The position numbers were made by a program, and so were the translations under genes. This document shows, one piece after another, positions 23,042 to 33,325 of a stretch of DNA of 64,000 nucleotides. Each line of letters begins with the position of its first letter. Position 1 is the first letter of the stretch. The notes beneath the pieces were generated by a model. The model was given only the letters and a program-made list of their open reading frames with translations. It made no database searches and was not told the origin of the DNA. Location of the stretch: contig OY754970.1 in the NCBI GenBank assembly GCA_963576475.1, forward strand, positions 32,835,619 through 32,899,618. The letters are read 5' to 3'. The DNA comes from Molanna angustata (taxonomy: Eukaryota > Arthropoda > Insecta > Trichoptera > Molannidae).

Positions 23042-24820
23042 TTTTAAGCTAGCCCCAAAAGAGGAGAAATTGAAAGAGGGCAGACAGCGATGGTATGGCC
23101 ATGTCATGCGAAGGGAGGACACCTACTCCATCAAAACGGAATGGGACACTTGGCTGCGGCCACTTGGGTGCGGGACACTTGGCTGCGGCGGACACTTGGC
23201 TGCGGGACACATGAGTGCGACGGACATTTGGCTGCGAGCCCACTTGGTCGCGAATTACAAAATATTTTTGTTTTGCTTAGGAAGGAAGTGTTTCGTACTG
23301 ATTTTTGTAATTCTGTTTATATATTATGTAGTTGATATACAAGTATACACAAACATTTAAAATATAAAGAGATATATGTATTTAAGTTTAAAAGTATAAA
23401 GTAAAAACAAGTTTATTAAGTGAAATTATTTTTCATACTAGGAGTATAAATATGAGAATTTTTTATATACATGTAAAGAGAAAAGTTTTTTTATTCGAAT
23501 TTTGTTGTGATAACAAAAATGTAGTAAATTTGAAAAATATGTAGTTAAACATCAATACATACATACCATCACGCCGTATCCCTAATTTATGTGATCGTAA
23601 CAGCTTTTTCGTGGACATATTACATACAATTGATTACTTTTCATGATTACAAATACATATTACTATTTTAAAGTAAGTGGAGTTCCTTTTTATAGAAAAA
23701 CAAATTTAAACGGGTTTCTAAATCATGTTTGTATTATTAATCTTTTTCTTCATTCTACTTTCGAATATATTATTGTAGTTAGTGTCCAATCTCAAATCTG
23801 AAGCTTCCTAATTGATTAAACCACACTACCGCATTATTGAAGATTTTTTAATTCATTTTGGAAACGACTGTCTATAAACTCTAAAGAACAAAATATATGT
23901 AGGTAGGTATTTAAGTGAGTAAAAATAAAACAAGTAATGTACAGAAAATAATATCTAAGATTTCAAAAAAAAGTAAATTTCATTTTATAATTATTTAGAA
24001 AGGATTCTATCTACTTACTTAAAAATCACAATATGTATTTGTAATAATGAAATGTAATCAATTGTACATATGTAATATGCACAAGAAAAAGCTGTTACGA
24101 TTACATTAATTAGGGATACGGCGTGATAGTGTGTATGAATTGATGTTTAACTACATAAGTTCATTTTCTAATTTACTACATTTTTGCTATCAAAACAAAT
24201 TTCGGAAAAAAATACTAATTCATTTTTCATGTAGGCATGGGTATAAAAAATTCTCATATTTATAGTATGAAAAACAATTTCATTAAATAACATTGTTTTT
24301 ACTTTATACTTTTAAACTCAAGTATACCTCTTTATATTTTAAATGTTTGTGTATACTTGTATATCAACTACATATATATAAAGAGCATTACAAAAATTTG
24401 TATGAAACAATAATTCATTCCTAAGCAGAAAAAAATATTTTTGAATTCGCGACCAAATGGGCTCGCACCCAAGTGTCCCGCAGCCAAATGTCCGCCGCAG
24501 CCAAGTGTCCGCCGCAGCCAAGTGGCCGCCGCAGCCAAGTGTCCGCCGCAGCCAAGTGTCCCGCAGCCAAGTGTCCCGCAGCCAAGTGTCCCGCAGCCAA
24601 GTGTCCCGCACCCAAGTGGCCGCAGCCAAGTGTCCTAGACCGCCGTCAAAACTGTGCTCGGTATCACCTCAAAACCACGAGGAAGAGGCAGACCGCCGCC
24701 GCGCCGGCGACATGGTGGACGAGTATCGAAAGGGAGCTGGCGGCACAAGGTGTCCCACAGGAGACGACCCAGAGTCGCAGATCATGGCGACTGATGATTA
24801 GGAGGCCCGACACCGGATGA
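23042..24820 (+). pseudogene. RTE-like LINE tail split by the foldback element
   Basis: The left part (23042-23137) reads 'EGRQRWYGHVMRREDTYSIK'. The right part (24646-24820) continues 'TVLGITSKPRGRGRP', then after one frameshift 'WWTSIERELAAQGVPQE' and 'RSWRLMIRRPDTG', stop at 24818-24820. If one copy of the 7-bp repeat 'tcaaaac' and everything between the copies is skipped, the two parts read in frame. This shows that the LINE tail was the target of the insertion. Confidence 0.85.
23138..24645. mobile_element. Foldback-type transposable element (1508 bp), 7-bp target duplication
   Basis: The left arm (23138-~23694) and right arm (~23983-24645) are long inverted repeats. The outer part of each arm is a tandem array of 14-17-bp units ('acttggctgcgggac' and variants, ~7 copies left, ~11 right). 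The inner part is unique sequence that also matches in inversion (e.g. 'cacgccgtatccctaat'). A ~290-bp AT-rich loop separates the arms and encodes nothing recognisable. The flanks are 'tcaaaac' at 23131-23137 and 24646-24652. Long inverted repeats with tandem subrepeats at the outer ends resemble Foldback/Galileo-like elements; the family is an inference. The ORFs across the subrepeats are artefacts of the repeat. Confidence 0.85.
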
Positions 24821-24829
24821 ACTGGGATA

Positions 24830-25920
24830 GAGGGGCAGGAAATGATGAACCAGATTGTTAGGGATATCCTTTTGAATCCTCTCCTTATCCGTATCCCTAT
24901 CATAGACAATGTTTGCCAACCCGCCTAGCCACGAGAAGAAATGTTACAAGAAAAGGACTACCTACAACTACATACTATAGATCTACAGTATAGCGAGTTT
25001 ACTTCAAGCGACGACACAGTGCCCTTCATATACGTATTTTTCATTAGTTTACCTGCGTTTCAAGTATTTTTCTATATACCTAGTGTTCTTCGTAAAGTTA
25101 AAGTTTTCTTCGTATAGTTTTCGTGGTTGTGTTCCTGTGCTGCAAAAAACATTCTAACATTTAATTCATCTTCATATTGGTTCGTCGTGGCTGGCGGTAA
25201 GTACAAATTTACCTACATTGTTCTATGCTCCCTTCGAAATATTGTTTATCTTCAATTCCCGATTTTTACCCTTCATACAGTCCATTTGCTCCAACACAGA
25301 TTACAAAGTATGATAAAATTACATAATATTATGTACATTAGAGTGTCCCTTATTTTTCATTTTTTTTTTCAAACACATAGGCCCTTATTTTATTCTATTG
25401 GTGCTAATGTACTCGGAAATAATTTTATAGCTCATTTAGATTTTAGAATAAATTTTAGATCACTGCAACCCGACTTGCGATGCAAACATGTTCATAGAAG
25501 TTGTACGCGGTACGTTTTATTTGGAATTTGCTCTCGGTTCAGAAATAGGCGCACATTGTATTATTGTTGAAGATGTCATTGAAACTGAGGAGTAATAGAA
25601 AGAGTATTTTCTTTGTTGGTGAGGTAAATCACCAAATGTGTCATTTAAGTAGGTATCATGGTGGTTAGTAATACGATTCAATAGATACAAAGTCGGTAGC
25701 GGATATTCCGTCCCATTCCTCGTGAGACTGAAAACACCCTATAGATAAATTTCAAACCAGAATATTTTATAATAACTAATGCATACGTCAACTGCATGTT
25801 TATAAATAACCGTATGTTTTATATATGGGAGTGTCATGACATAACAAAGGTACATTTAATATCGATAAATATGTTATAACTTTCCGTCCGAGTAATAAAA
25901 ATAATAATACGTGGAGTTTT
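24830..25920. other. No recognised gene; a possible non-coding first exon near 25.0-25.2 kb
   Basis: The stretch 24960-25200 has a transcript-like, T-rich pyrimidine character and ends 'ggctggcg|gtaagtac', a strong splice-donor match at 25197. No downstream coding exon was identified, so this is weak. A fragment of the LINE tail ('acagattacaaagtatg') is at about 25296-25312. Confidence 0.2.
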
Positions 25921-26008
25921 TTATACCATCATCCATTCTACTGTTCTACATGGAATGTAATAATTTATACCATCATCCATTCTACTGTTCTACATGGAAT
26001 GTAATAAT
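25921..26008 (+). repeat. 44-bp perfect tandem duplication
   Basis: 'ttataccatcatccattcta' to 'catggaatgtaataat' occurs twice back to back (25921-25964, 25965-26008). Confidence 0.95.
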
Positions 26009-26014
26009 GGGTTT

Positions 26015-26125
26015 TGAATTTTTTTATTACAAATACCAAAAATTACATTATTATAAATAAGCAATTTGACAAATAACTTGAGTTTGTTTGTACCACCTCA
26101 CTAGGCCAGGCCTGTTCCGAGGTGG
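26015..26125 (-). mobile_element. LINE 3' end with conserved stem-loop (26093-26125)
   Basis: On the minus strand the hairpin 'ccacctcggaacaggcc' ... 'ctagtgaggtgg' is followed by ~75 bp and an A-rich end at about 26020, like 16838-16992. Confidence 0.6.
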
Positions 26126-26129
26126 TAGA

Positions 26130-26720
26130 CTTATTACATTATATGAAATACCACATCATAGTAAGCTGTTATATGGTATGATTGTGTAGCCCATGGTCCA
26201 CTATGTGAGTCCTATGCTAGTGGTTTTGTCGTGTAAGTATTGTGGAAACTTACGTCGTTGGATGAATATTTTAGGTTTACCTATGAATTTAGGAAATATG
26301 TATTTTGGTGTATTTAATTTAGGTGTACCTTTGTATTTAGGAAATATGTACTTTGGTGTATTTAATTTAATTTATTAATATATTTACAAGTTATTTTATT
26401 TGTTTGAATTTCAATATAACATAATTATTTAACCCATGAAACAGATATTTCCTTTTATGGCTGATTTAATAATTTACTTACAATCCATCATGAATAACTG
26501 GTTCTTAGCAAATTTTCAATATAAGGAAAAACATTTGTTTTTAAGTTACTAATAATTCTTACAAGAAGCATCGTGTGATGAATTTACGATTGATTTGACA
26601 TCTGCTTTGAGAAGGAATAAGAAACTAAAGGTTTAATAACGCGAGTTAACAAAAAAAGCACGGTAAGATAGAATTGTGTAGCAATAATCTCTGTAATCTC
26701 TGCATATCTCAATAATAACA
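26130..26720. other. AT-rich DNA with a short internal duplication
   Basis: 'atttaggaaatatgta(t/c)tttggtg' followed by 'tatttaattta' occurs twice at 26285-26370. The 61-codon ORF over it is not convincing. Nothing else was recognised. Confidence 0.45.
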
Positions 26721-26726
26721 ATCAAA

Positions 26727-27200
26727 ATTGGTAAGAAAACAATATTTAAACAAGCCTAGGATAATGTTACGTAATACTCATTTGCGATAAATGGTAAGAA
26801 AGCAATATTTAAATGAGCCTAGAATAATGTTACGTAATACTCATTTGCGATAAATGGTAAGAAAACAATATTTAAACGAGCCTAGAATAATGTTACGTAA
26901 TACTCATTTGCGATAAATGGTAAGAAAACAATATTTAAACGAGCCTAGAATAATGTTACTTAATACTCATTTGCGATAAATGGTAAGAAAACAATATTTA
27001 AACGAGCCTAGAATAATGTTACGTAATACTCATTTGCGATAAATGGTAAGAAAACAATATTTAAACGAGCCTAGAATAATGTTACGTAATACTCATTTGC
27101 GATAAATGGTAAGAAAACAATATTTAAACGAGCCTAGAATAATGTTACGTAATACTCATTTGCGATAAATGGTAAGAAAACAATAAAGGATAATGTTACG
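26727..27200 (+). repeat. 63-bp tandem array (~7.5 copies)
   Basis: The unit contains 'ataatgttacgtaatactca', 'tttgcgataaatggtaagaa' and 'aacaatatttaaacgagcct'. Starts fall at 26761, 26824, 26887, 26950, 27013, 27076 and 27139, then the array decays. Units differ by only a few substitutions (first unit 'aaatgagcct'). Confidence 0.95.
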
Positions 27201-27359
27201 TAATTAATGCCGCGAAAAACTCAACTATAAACAGAATTATAAACACATAGGTACATAAAATATGAGAAGTCCCTTGACATAGATAGCTATTCAGTGACAC
27301 AAAACATAAACTCGCTCAAAAACTAAAAACAGGAATTTCTTAAGATTATCACTTACGCA

Positions 27360-27470
27360 TAGCACGCATGCACATACACATATACACTTACACACACATA
27401 TACACCCTCACCCACACCCTATCCCTCACCCTCACCCACACCCACAACCTCATCCACACCCACACCTTTA
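27360..27470 (+). repeat. CA/CCCTCACCCACAC low-complexity tract
   Basis: Simple-sequence DNA of CA repeats grading into 'ccctcacccacaccctat'-type motifs. It is not an insect telomere repeat (TTAGG). Confidence 0.85.
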
Positions 27471-27474
27471 GCTG

Positions 27475-28335
27475 TAACATATATATGATGTACAAATCAT
27501 AATATTGTAATCTGGCCGTTTGATTCTCCATGTGAAATTATTTTTAAAATAAAGAAGGTTTTATTTGTTGTTGCGCTTATTTTTTGTTAAATAAAAAAAA
27601 TATACTCGTTGAATTTCACAACTGGTTATATATCCATGTTATTATTGTGGTTTACCTATTACTATTATAGTATTTTACAATAATGTGTAATATGTATGCA
27701 CTAGCTACATGTGACTAACAATGGCTATGAATTTCTAGGAAAGATTACAATTTACGATTGAAATACATAGACAACGCGGAACCAACGACCAAGTATTATG
27801 CATTTTGATAAATAAATCAGAATAATTAAATTATAATAATATAATATTTCGCTTATAGAAGAATTAAAATATTTTTATACCATAAAATTATTAGGGGGCA
27901 TATAACGCTAAATATAGTGACTGAAAACATGATAATATATTGTATTAAAACCGCCTTATGCACTATGAATATAAGTGTTAGTAAAGATAACTATCGCATG
28001 CGTTAAAAAGGGTTTATACGTGATTAACGGAAACCCAAAATTTGTTGATTTTTTGCATTCCTCGAAATGAAAAAAATAATATTGATCATTTACTTTGATT
28101 TGTAAATATATAAATACGATTTAAATTTAAAAATATAAATAAGATTTGTACTATGTATATAGGTACTTAATACTTCACTACCAATGAATATTTCACATCT
28201 TCTATCATTAAATTCCTTACATATTTATTTACACATAGCGAAATTTCTTCTCCTTAATTAAGTTACATAGATTGAATGATTTTATTTCGTCGCCATAATA
28301 TTTTAATTAATTTAAAAATATATATTAATATACAT
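27475..28335. other. AT-rich intergenic DNA, nothing recognised
   Basis: No ORF or repeat that I can defend. Confidence 0.5.
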
Positions 28336-28354
28336 ATTTTGTCACTTCTATATA

Positions 28355-28794
28355 AAACGCTCATTAATCCTAATTCACCGCAGTACCATAAAACCAAATT
28401 CACCTATTTATCTAATCACGGCTTATCGCATCGATCTGCTGAACGTACTACATTTACTATCCCCATTCACAACACTGAATCTTTCAGCTCTTCCTTTGAA
28501 GTGCGTTCAGCAAGACTCTGGAATAATTTAGGTCCTGGGGGGCAAGTCTGGTTCGACCGGCGAAATCAAAACCCTAGTAATTACCCATATCATGGATATA
28601 ATTATCGTATGGAGTTCTATGACATCAAAAGATATTGTAGAACTCCATATAATAAATATATCCATGATATGGGTAACCACGAGGGTTTTGATTTCGCCGA
28701 TTGAACCAGACTTGCCCCCTGATATAACTTCGTCAAACTCGCTTTCCATTTTCAAGAAAAGACTAAAGCAGGGATATCTCTCCGAAAATACCTG
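28355..28794 (+). pseudogene. LINE reverse transcriptase C-terminus interrupted by MITE P copy 2
   Basis: The coding remnant starts near 28355 ('LYKTLINPNSPQYHKTKF') and runs to 'SARLWNNLGP'. After the 182-bp MITE it resumes in frame as 'DITSSNSLSIFKK' and stops at TGA 28792-28794. The sequence with the MITE taken out ('ggtcctgatataac') is continuous, so the MITE arrived after the LINE. Upstream RT motifs are absent. Confidence 0.75.
28538..28719. mobile_element. Palindromic MITE P, copy 2 (182 bp)
   Basis: Starts 'gggggcaagtctggttcgac' and ends in the inverted form 'gaaccagacttgccccc'. The two halves are inverted repeats almost to the centre (near 'gacatcaaaagatattg'). The target appears to be 'tg' duplicated, or no more than 2-3 bp. 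Confidence 0.92.
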
Positions 28795-28796
28795 AA

Positions 28797-28976
28797 GGGC
28801 AAGTCTGGTTGACCGTCGAAATGAAAACTCTCCTTGTTTACCCATATCATGGATATAATTATTATAATGGAGTTCTACAATATCTTTAGGTGTCATAGAA
28901 CTCCATACGACAATTATATCCATGATATGGGTAATCACTGGGGTTTTGATTTCGCCGGTCGAACCAGACTTGCCCC
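28797..28976. mobile_element. Palindromic MITE P, copy 3 (180 bp)
   Basis: Same structure as copy 2, with 'gggcaagtctggttgaccg' at the left and 'cgaaccagacttgcccc' at the right. It sits directly after the stop codon of the host LINE ORF. Confidence 0.92.
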
Positions 28977-29289
28977 TAAGATCTCTCTCATTTTCCTTCC
29001 TTCCCTTTGCTACGTAATATTTATCCCTAAACGCCTGATCTCGATTTCCTTTTCTTGTTCCTTCCCAATCCCTTTTTTGTTGCTATGATGTTTTTTTTTA
29101 TAATTTATCTTGGTTTTATGTATATTTTATTTGTTCTTTTGTCGCTTAAATTTTTTGTTGATGTACATGTATAATTCTGTCACTTTGTAATCTGGTTGGT
29201 TGGATGAAATTGCCTAATGTCAATAAGCCCGCCAGTGTGCATTGTATTTGTTTATATTATGTACAAAAAGTTAAATAAATAAACATTGG

Positions 29290-29925
29290 AGAATTCATTA
29301 TTGGATACATCCATTCGTTTTTCTAGATTTAGCTATGCCAAATACCATATGGACGGTTTGAGCCATTTTATATATTTTCTTGTCATTCAATAATTATTCA
29401 AAGCACAGTTGAATTTAATCACCACAGAACAAAGTGCCATATATTTTTATATGCAGTTACTTCCGTTGAATATCATTTAATAGTTTTCAGAATTCTTAGC
29501 GAAGCGTCATTCTCTCTGTCAAGCATCCAAATGAAAGATATAATTGTTTAGAAATGATCTGAGTGATACCTATCACTTATCCAACTGTCAATTCGTGGTA
29601 TGAAATATGCATGGTGGTAGTTCTTGTTTCGTCTGACGAGCAGCCGCTCCGGGGATGAACAGAACACTTTAGTTCTATAACGTTCCCTATGGAGTGGGGT
29701 AGGTGACTGCGACTTTTCCATAAATGTCAATTCGTTCAAGATAACTTTGTTCTCTTAACATATCGACAAAGTTTCAAGCCAGGATACGCGAGATTTGTAT
29801 AGGTTTTTCCAACGTTGAAGTAAAAAAAAAACCAACTTAGAGGCTTCGCAGCATATATGTTCTATATACGGATTTACTCAGAATTCGGAGTAGAACATTT
29901 AGTGTGTCTATCTGTGTGTGTGTGT
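29290..29925. other. Intergenic DNA, nothing recognised
   Basis: No feature that I can support. Confidence 0.5.
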
Positions 29926-29929
29926 CCCC

Positions 29930-30640
29930 CTTATAACTTTTGATCTGCTCAATTTACAGAGCTCAAAATTTCAGAATATATAAATAGTTATAGGCCTACA
30001 AAACTTTTATACTCACAATTTTGAATTTTCGTTTAAGTCAGGGGTTATCAACTTTTGAATTGTATAAGCTAGAACCCTGAAAAATGGTATGAGTATAGAC
30101 AAATACAAAATCTCAATATTTTTTTTCAAAAAAATTCGAGTTTCTCAAACTTTTTTTATTAAGAAAAACATTTTTTTATGATAAATTTGTGTTTAACTGC
30201 CTATATTTCCAAGTTTTTAAAAATATCGAAAAAACCGAAACACCCAAAACTAGATAATTTAATTTTCTATATAAAATGTGAACATTGTAGTAGTGCATCT
30301 AAAACTTTTTATAAATTTTTTTATAAAAATTTAATTTAGTGACGTCATTGTTTCATACAATTTGTACGGCAATATACACTACACAATATCTACGGGGACT
30401 CAATAGTTTGATACTTAATCTCCAAACAAACATCATACAGTTTTCATATTGTGGGTAGGAAAAAAGACTGATTCCATACTATCCTATCCTGACATACATA
30501 CCTACATGTTTTATATAGAAAACAAAATATCTTAAAATATTTATTAATTTGTGTTTATAGTTTGGTACGTATTCTTCAATTGCACATACTATCGCCATCG
30601 ACAGTTGGATCTAATATGTTACATGCAACTAGTACAATTT
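29930..30640 (+). repeat. Unclassified interspersed repeat, copy C
   Basis: Parallel to 10205-10960 over ~700 bp, with many small differences. A (TG)n tract precedes it at 29908-29925. Its right end abuts a LINE RT fragment at 30641. Confidence 0.75.
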
Positions 30641-30840
30641 AATTTTGCAATTGCATCTTCTGTACTTCGATTTTCCATGAAACCAAATTGATTTTCATGA
30701 ATTATATTGTTACATTTTATGAACTGGGTCATTCGTTTAACATCTTTTCCATAAATTTTGGATACATTTGAGATGACTGATATAGGTCGGTAATTTGATA
30801 TTCCTTCGGGATTATCGGATTTGAATATTGGAGTTATTAA
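30641..30840 (-). pseudogene. Jockey-like LINE RT fragment (finger/palm region)
   Basis: The minus strand reads 'IFKSDNPEGISNYRPISVIS' from about 30830. It continues 'KIYGKDVKRMTQFIKCNNII' and 'ENQFGFMENRSTEDAI', classic non-LTR RT blocks. It follows in coding order the fragment at 33100-33830, from which it is separated by an L2 insertion and other sequence. Confidence 0.75.
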
Positions 30841-30884
30841 TGTATTTTATAAATAGGTGGAAATATTTATGTATTTATTTTATT

Positions 30885-30962
30885 TATACATCTTCCTGTA
30901 CATTATATAAACAAATACAATTGTACTTAGGTAATTTCTTCCAACCAACCAGATTACAAAGT
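30885..30962 (-). mobile_element. LINE 3' tail fragment
   Basis: Reverse complement of the 29190-29285 tail: 'tataaacaaatacaattg', 'ggtaatttcttccaaccaac', 'cagattacaaagtatg'. The middle part is deleted relative to other copies. Confidence 0.65.
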
Positions 30963-30963
30963 A

Positions 30964-31013
30964 TGACAACATTGTGTATGTTGTCATACACAATGTTGTA
31001 TGACAACATTGTT
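30964..31013. repeat. Short palindrome/duplication 'gacaacattg' cluster
   Basis: 'gacaacattgtgtatg' is followed after 4 nt by its reverse complement 'catacacaatgttgt(a)', then by a further direct copy of 'tgacaacattg'. Confidence 0.75.
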
Positions 31014-31109
31014 GTTTTTACAACAGCAAAATAATAAGAGTAAAAGAAAATATATATAACACTTAAATACTAGTAAATATATTCCACATTGAAAACTGAT
31101 ATATATGGT

Positions 31110-33102
31110 TGGATAATTTATATAGCGCCGTTTTCGTGAAAACTCACCTCAAGGGCGCTTTGTAGCTATTAGTTTTTTATGTTAGTAAAAGCTTAAAATC
31201 TAGGTTATTGATCTTAAATTAAATTAAAAATAGACATAAAAACGATGTATACAATACTTAGTAAATTCTATTTAATTGAATCTAATGCCATGAAACGTTG
31301 AGAAGTGTCACGGAGCAGTTAATTACAGTGTTATTAAGTTGGTTTCATTACATTATATTCAAATTCAAATTTAGGAGGTGTTATTGTGTGAAATATTAAA
31401 CAGGTGTGTCTTAAGTTGTTTTTTAAACGTGTTTATATTGTCTATTTGTCTGAGTCGGTATGGAAGTTTATTCCATGAGGATGGACCAGCAACAGCGAAC
31501 GCACGATCACCAAAGTGTGATTTGTGCACTCGGTTAACTTCGTTTAGTTTACCGATTGCTGAGCTTTGAGCTGAACGGAGGGATTTCTGTCTGTTGTTTG
31601 AGGTGAGCGGAGTGCACATTTCGGATAGGTATTGCGGGGCCAGACCGTGTATTGCCTTGAATGTTGTTAGGCATATCTTGTACTCTATCCTTTCAGGGCA
31701 CTTGAGCCAGTGAAGATTTTTTAAGTGGTGAGAGATGTGAGAGTATTTAGAAGCACCCGTGATAACTCTAGCAGCGGTATTAAATACAGATTGGAGTTTT
31801 TTTATTTCTTGTTTTGGGAGATGAGCATATATGCTATTGCAGTAATCAAGTCTTGAAATAACATAAGCGTTGATGAGAGATTTAGTAGCGTCTATTGGAA
31901 GATTTCTACGAATTGACTTGATTCTACGAAGATGATAAAATGCAGCTCTAGTTGTGCAATTTATTTGTTTTTTGAAAGTCAGGCTAGAGTCTATGTGGAC
32001 TCCAAGAAGTTTTACACTGGAATTAGGGAGAATGTTTGATTGATCTACTTTAAATTCTGATTTATCCAGAAGGTGTTGGCGCCTTCGCGTGGCGGTCCAA
32101 AGGAATTCGGTCTTAGTCGGATTTAGTTTTAGTTTGTTTGTTGACATCCAGTCATTTATGTCTTGTGTGCACTTGATTGTTTTGTCTTTTAAAGTCGCTA
32201 TATCTTCTGACGAGCAATATGAATATAGCTGCCAGTCGTCTGCGTAACAGTGAGCATTGAGGTTATGTATTTTAATTATGTCAAATATTTCTTTGGTGTA
32301 AAGGATAAATAACAGTGGGCCCAGTACGGATCCTTGTGGTACTCCCGCCTTCATCAGTGCAGGTTTTGAGGTAGAGTCGTTGATTTTAACTGTTTGATAT
32401 CTGTTCGTCAGGTACGACTTAAGCCAGTTGATGGCAACACCGTGAAAACCGTATGTTATCTTCATTCTGTTCAGTAAAATTTCGTGGTCAATTGTGTCGA
32501 AAGCCGCGCTCATATCTAGAAAGGACACCAGTGCCATATTACCTGTTTCAGTAGCCAGTATTATGTCTGAAAGTATTTTTAGAAGTCCCGTTTCTGTCGA
32601 GTGATATTTTCTATATGCTGATTGATATTTATTAAATAAGGAGTTTGTTTCAATATGGTCGTTTATTCGTTTTGCTACAATTTTCCCAAGTATTTTTGCT
32701 ATGAATGGTAAGTTTGATATAGGTCTGTAGTTATTGAGGTCGTCCGGATCAAGTGTAGGTTTTTTTAGGAGTGGAGTTATAACCGCGCGTTTCATGGCAT
32801 TAGGTACATATCCAGATTTTAATGACAGATTGATTAAGTTTTTTAGAAAAGGCACTAAATCGTTGGAACATGATTTTAGGAGCCATGTCGGAATGGGGTC
32901 GAGAGAACAATGTTTGTTTGGTGAATTGTTTATACAGATATTGATTTCTTCATTTGTGGTTTCGTCGAAAGCAGTCAGGATTTTTGAGGTTGAAAAGTTG
33001 AATGATGGATCTTGCTGTGATGTAGTTTGTGTTCGGATGTTGTTTATTTTGTTTTGGAAAAAGTCTAACATGTTATCGGGAAGAGCTTCTGTCTTCTGTG
33101 GT
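31110..33102 (-). mobile_element. L2-like LINE, 5'-truncated, ~2 kb, ORF intact over RT
   Basis: It includes the 566-codon RT ORF (33071-31371) and a 260-bp 3' UTR ending in the L2-type stem-loop 'gcgcccttgaggtgag' ... 'cggcgctatataaattatcc' at 31160-31111. The 5' end near 33102 joins mid-codon to another LINE ('EALPDNMLDFFQ' reading from the L2 side), so the L2 inserted into an older Jockey-like RT. Confidence 0.8.
31371..33071 (-). CDS. Reverse transcriptase of an L2/CR1-group non-LTR retrotransposon (C-terminal two thirds)
   Basis: The open frame of 566 residues is reverse transcriptase that would copy its own RNA into nicked chromosomal DNA. RT motifs are in order: 'NYRPISNLPFIAK' (~114-126), 'FLDMSAAFD' with catalytic Asp about 186, 'GVPQGSVLGPLLF' (~243-255), and 'CYADDWQLY' with catalytic Asp pair about 278-279. 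The thumb/C-terminal region ends '...KTHLFNISHNNTS'. The endonuclease domain that should precede it is absent through 5' truncation at ~33102, so the copy cannot mobilise itself even though RT is uninterrupted. The chosen Met is only the first in the frame. A shorter relative lies at 34510-34998. The L2 call rests on the YADD context and the 3' stem-loop. Confidence 0.85.
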   Translation of the reverse strand: MLDFFQNKINNIRTQTTSQQDPSFNFSTSKILTAFDETTNEEINICINNSPNKHCSLDPIPTWLLKSCSNDLVPFLKNLINLSLKSGYVPNAMKRAVITPLLKKPTLDPDDLNNYRPISNLPFIAKILGKIVAKRINDHIETNSLFNKYQSAYRKYHSTETGLLKILSDIILATETGNMALVSFLDMSAAFDTIDHEILLNRMKITYGFHGVAINWLKSYLTNRYQTVKINDSTSKPALMKAGVPQGSVLGPLLFILYTKEIFDIIKIHNLNAHCYADDWQLYSYCSSEDIATLKDKTIKCTQDINDWMSTNKLKLNPTKTEFLWTATRRRQHLLDKSEFKVDQSNILPNSSVKLLGVHIDSSLTFKKQINCTTRAAFYHLRRIKSIRRNLPIDATKSLINAYVISRLDYCNSIYAHLPKQEIKKLQSVFNTAARVITGASKYSHISHHLKNLHWLKCPERIEYKICLTTFKAIHGLAPQYLSEMCTPLTSNNRQKSLRSAQSSAIGKLNEVNRVHKSHFGDRAFAVAGPSSWNKLPYRLRQIDNINTFKKQLKTHLFNISHNNTS

Positions 33103-33325
33103 ATTCGTGATATAAGTTAATGGTTTGGAAATTTGTTTCTTTAAATATTTTAAAGCTTCGACGCGACGGACGGTCAGTTCATTAAAACCTGGGGAAGAAC
33201 CTCCCTTCATGTTGGTGACAGTTGTCTCAATCTCATCTCTCGTGGTGGGTTGAAATAGGTTCATTATATTTTTATTTTCGGTATTGAGATTTGGTTTATA
33301 TTCCATATTGTGTGAATGTATAAGA
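33100..33325 (-). pseudogene. Jockey-like LINE RT fragment (N-terminal RT region)
   Basis: The minus strand reads 'FQPTTRDEIETTVTNMKGGS' then 'SPGFNELTVRRVEALKYLK' and 'QISKPLTYI', the block before the RT palm. It is cut at 33102 by the L2 insertion. Its continuation is at 30641-30840. Confidence 0.75.

Larger units (their letters stand above)
28340..29285 (+). mobile_element. 5'-truncated LINE 3' end carrying two MITE P copies
   Basis: The sequence reads as an RT C-terminus ('SSSFEVRSARLWNNL', then after a MITE 'SSNSLSIFKKRLKQGYLSEN' and stop) followed by the complete 3' UTR. The UTR ends 'taatctggttggttggatg', '...aataagcccgccagtgtgc', '...aagttaaataaataaac'. This copy defines the 3' tail found alone at 391-467, 22937-23031, 30885-30962 and 57045-57148. 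Confidence 0.8.

Noticed and set aside
24339..24820. Several overlapping Cys/Gly/Trp- or Ser/Pro-rich ORFs
   Set aside because: They are translations of the 14-17-bp subrepeats in the foldback arm on both strands.
25127..25570. 147-codon ORF on the plus strand
   Set aside because: Hydrophobic, AT-driven composition, no recognisable domain, and it overlaps a LINE tail fragment and a better-looking splice donor.
27400..27470. Telomere-like tract
   Set aside because: The motifs are CCCTCACCCACAC-type low complexity, not the insect TTAGG repeat.
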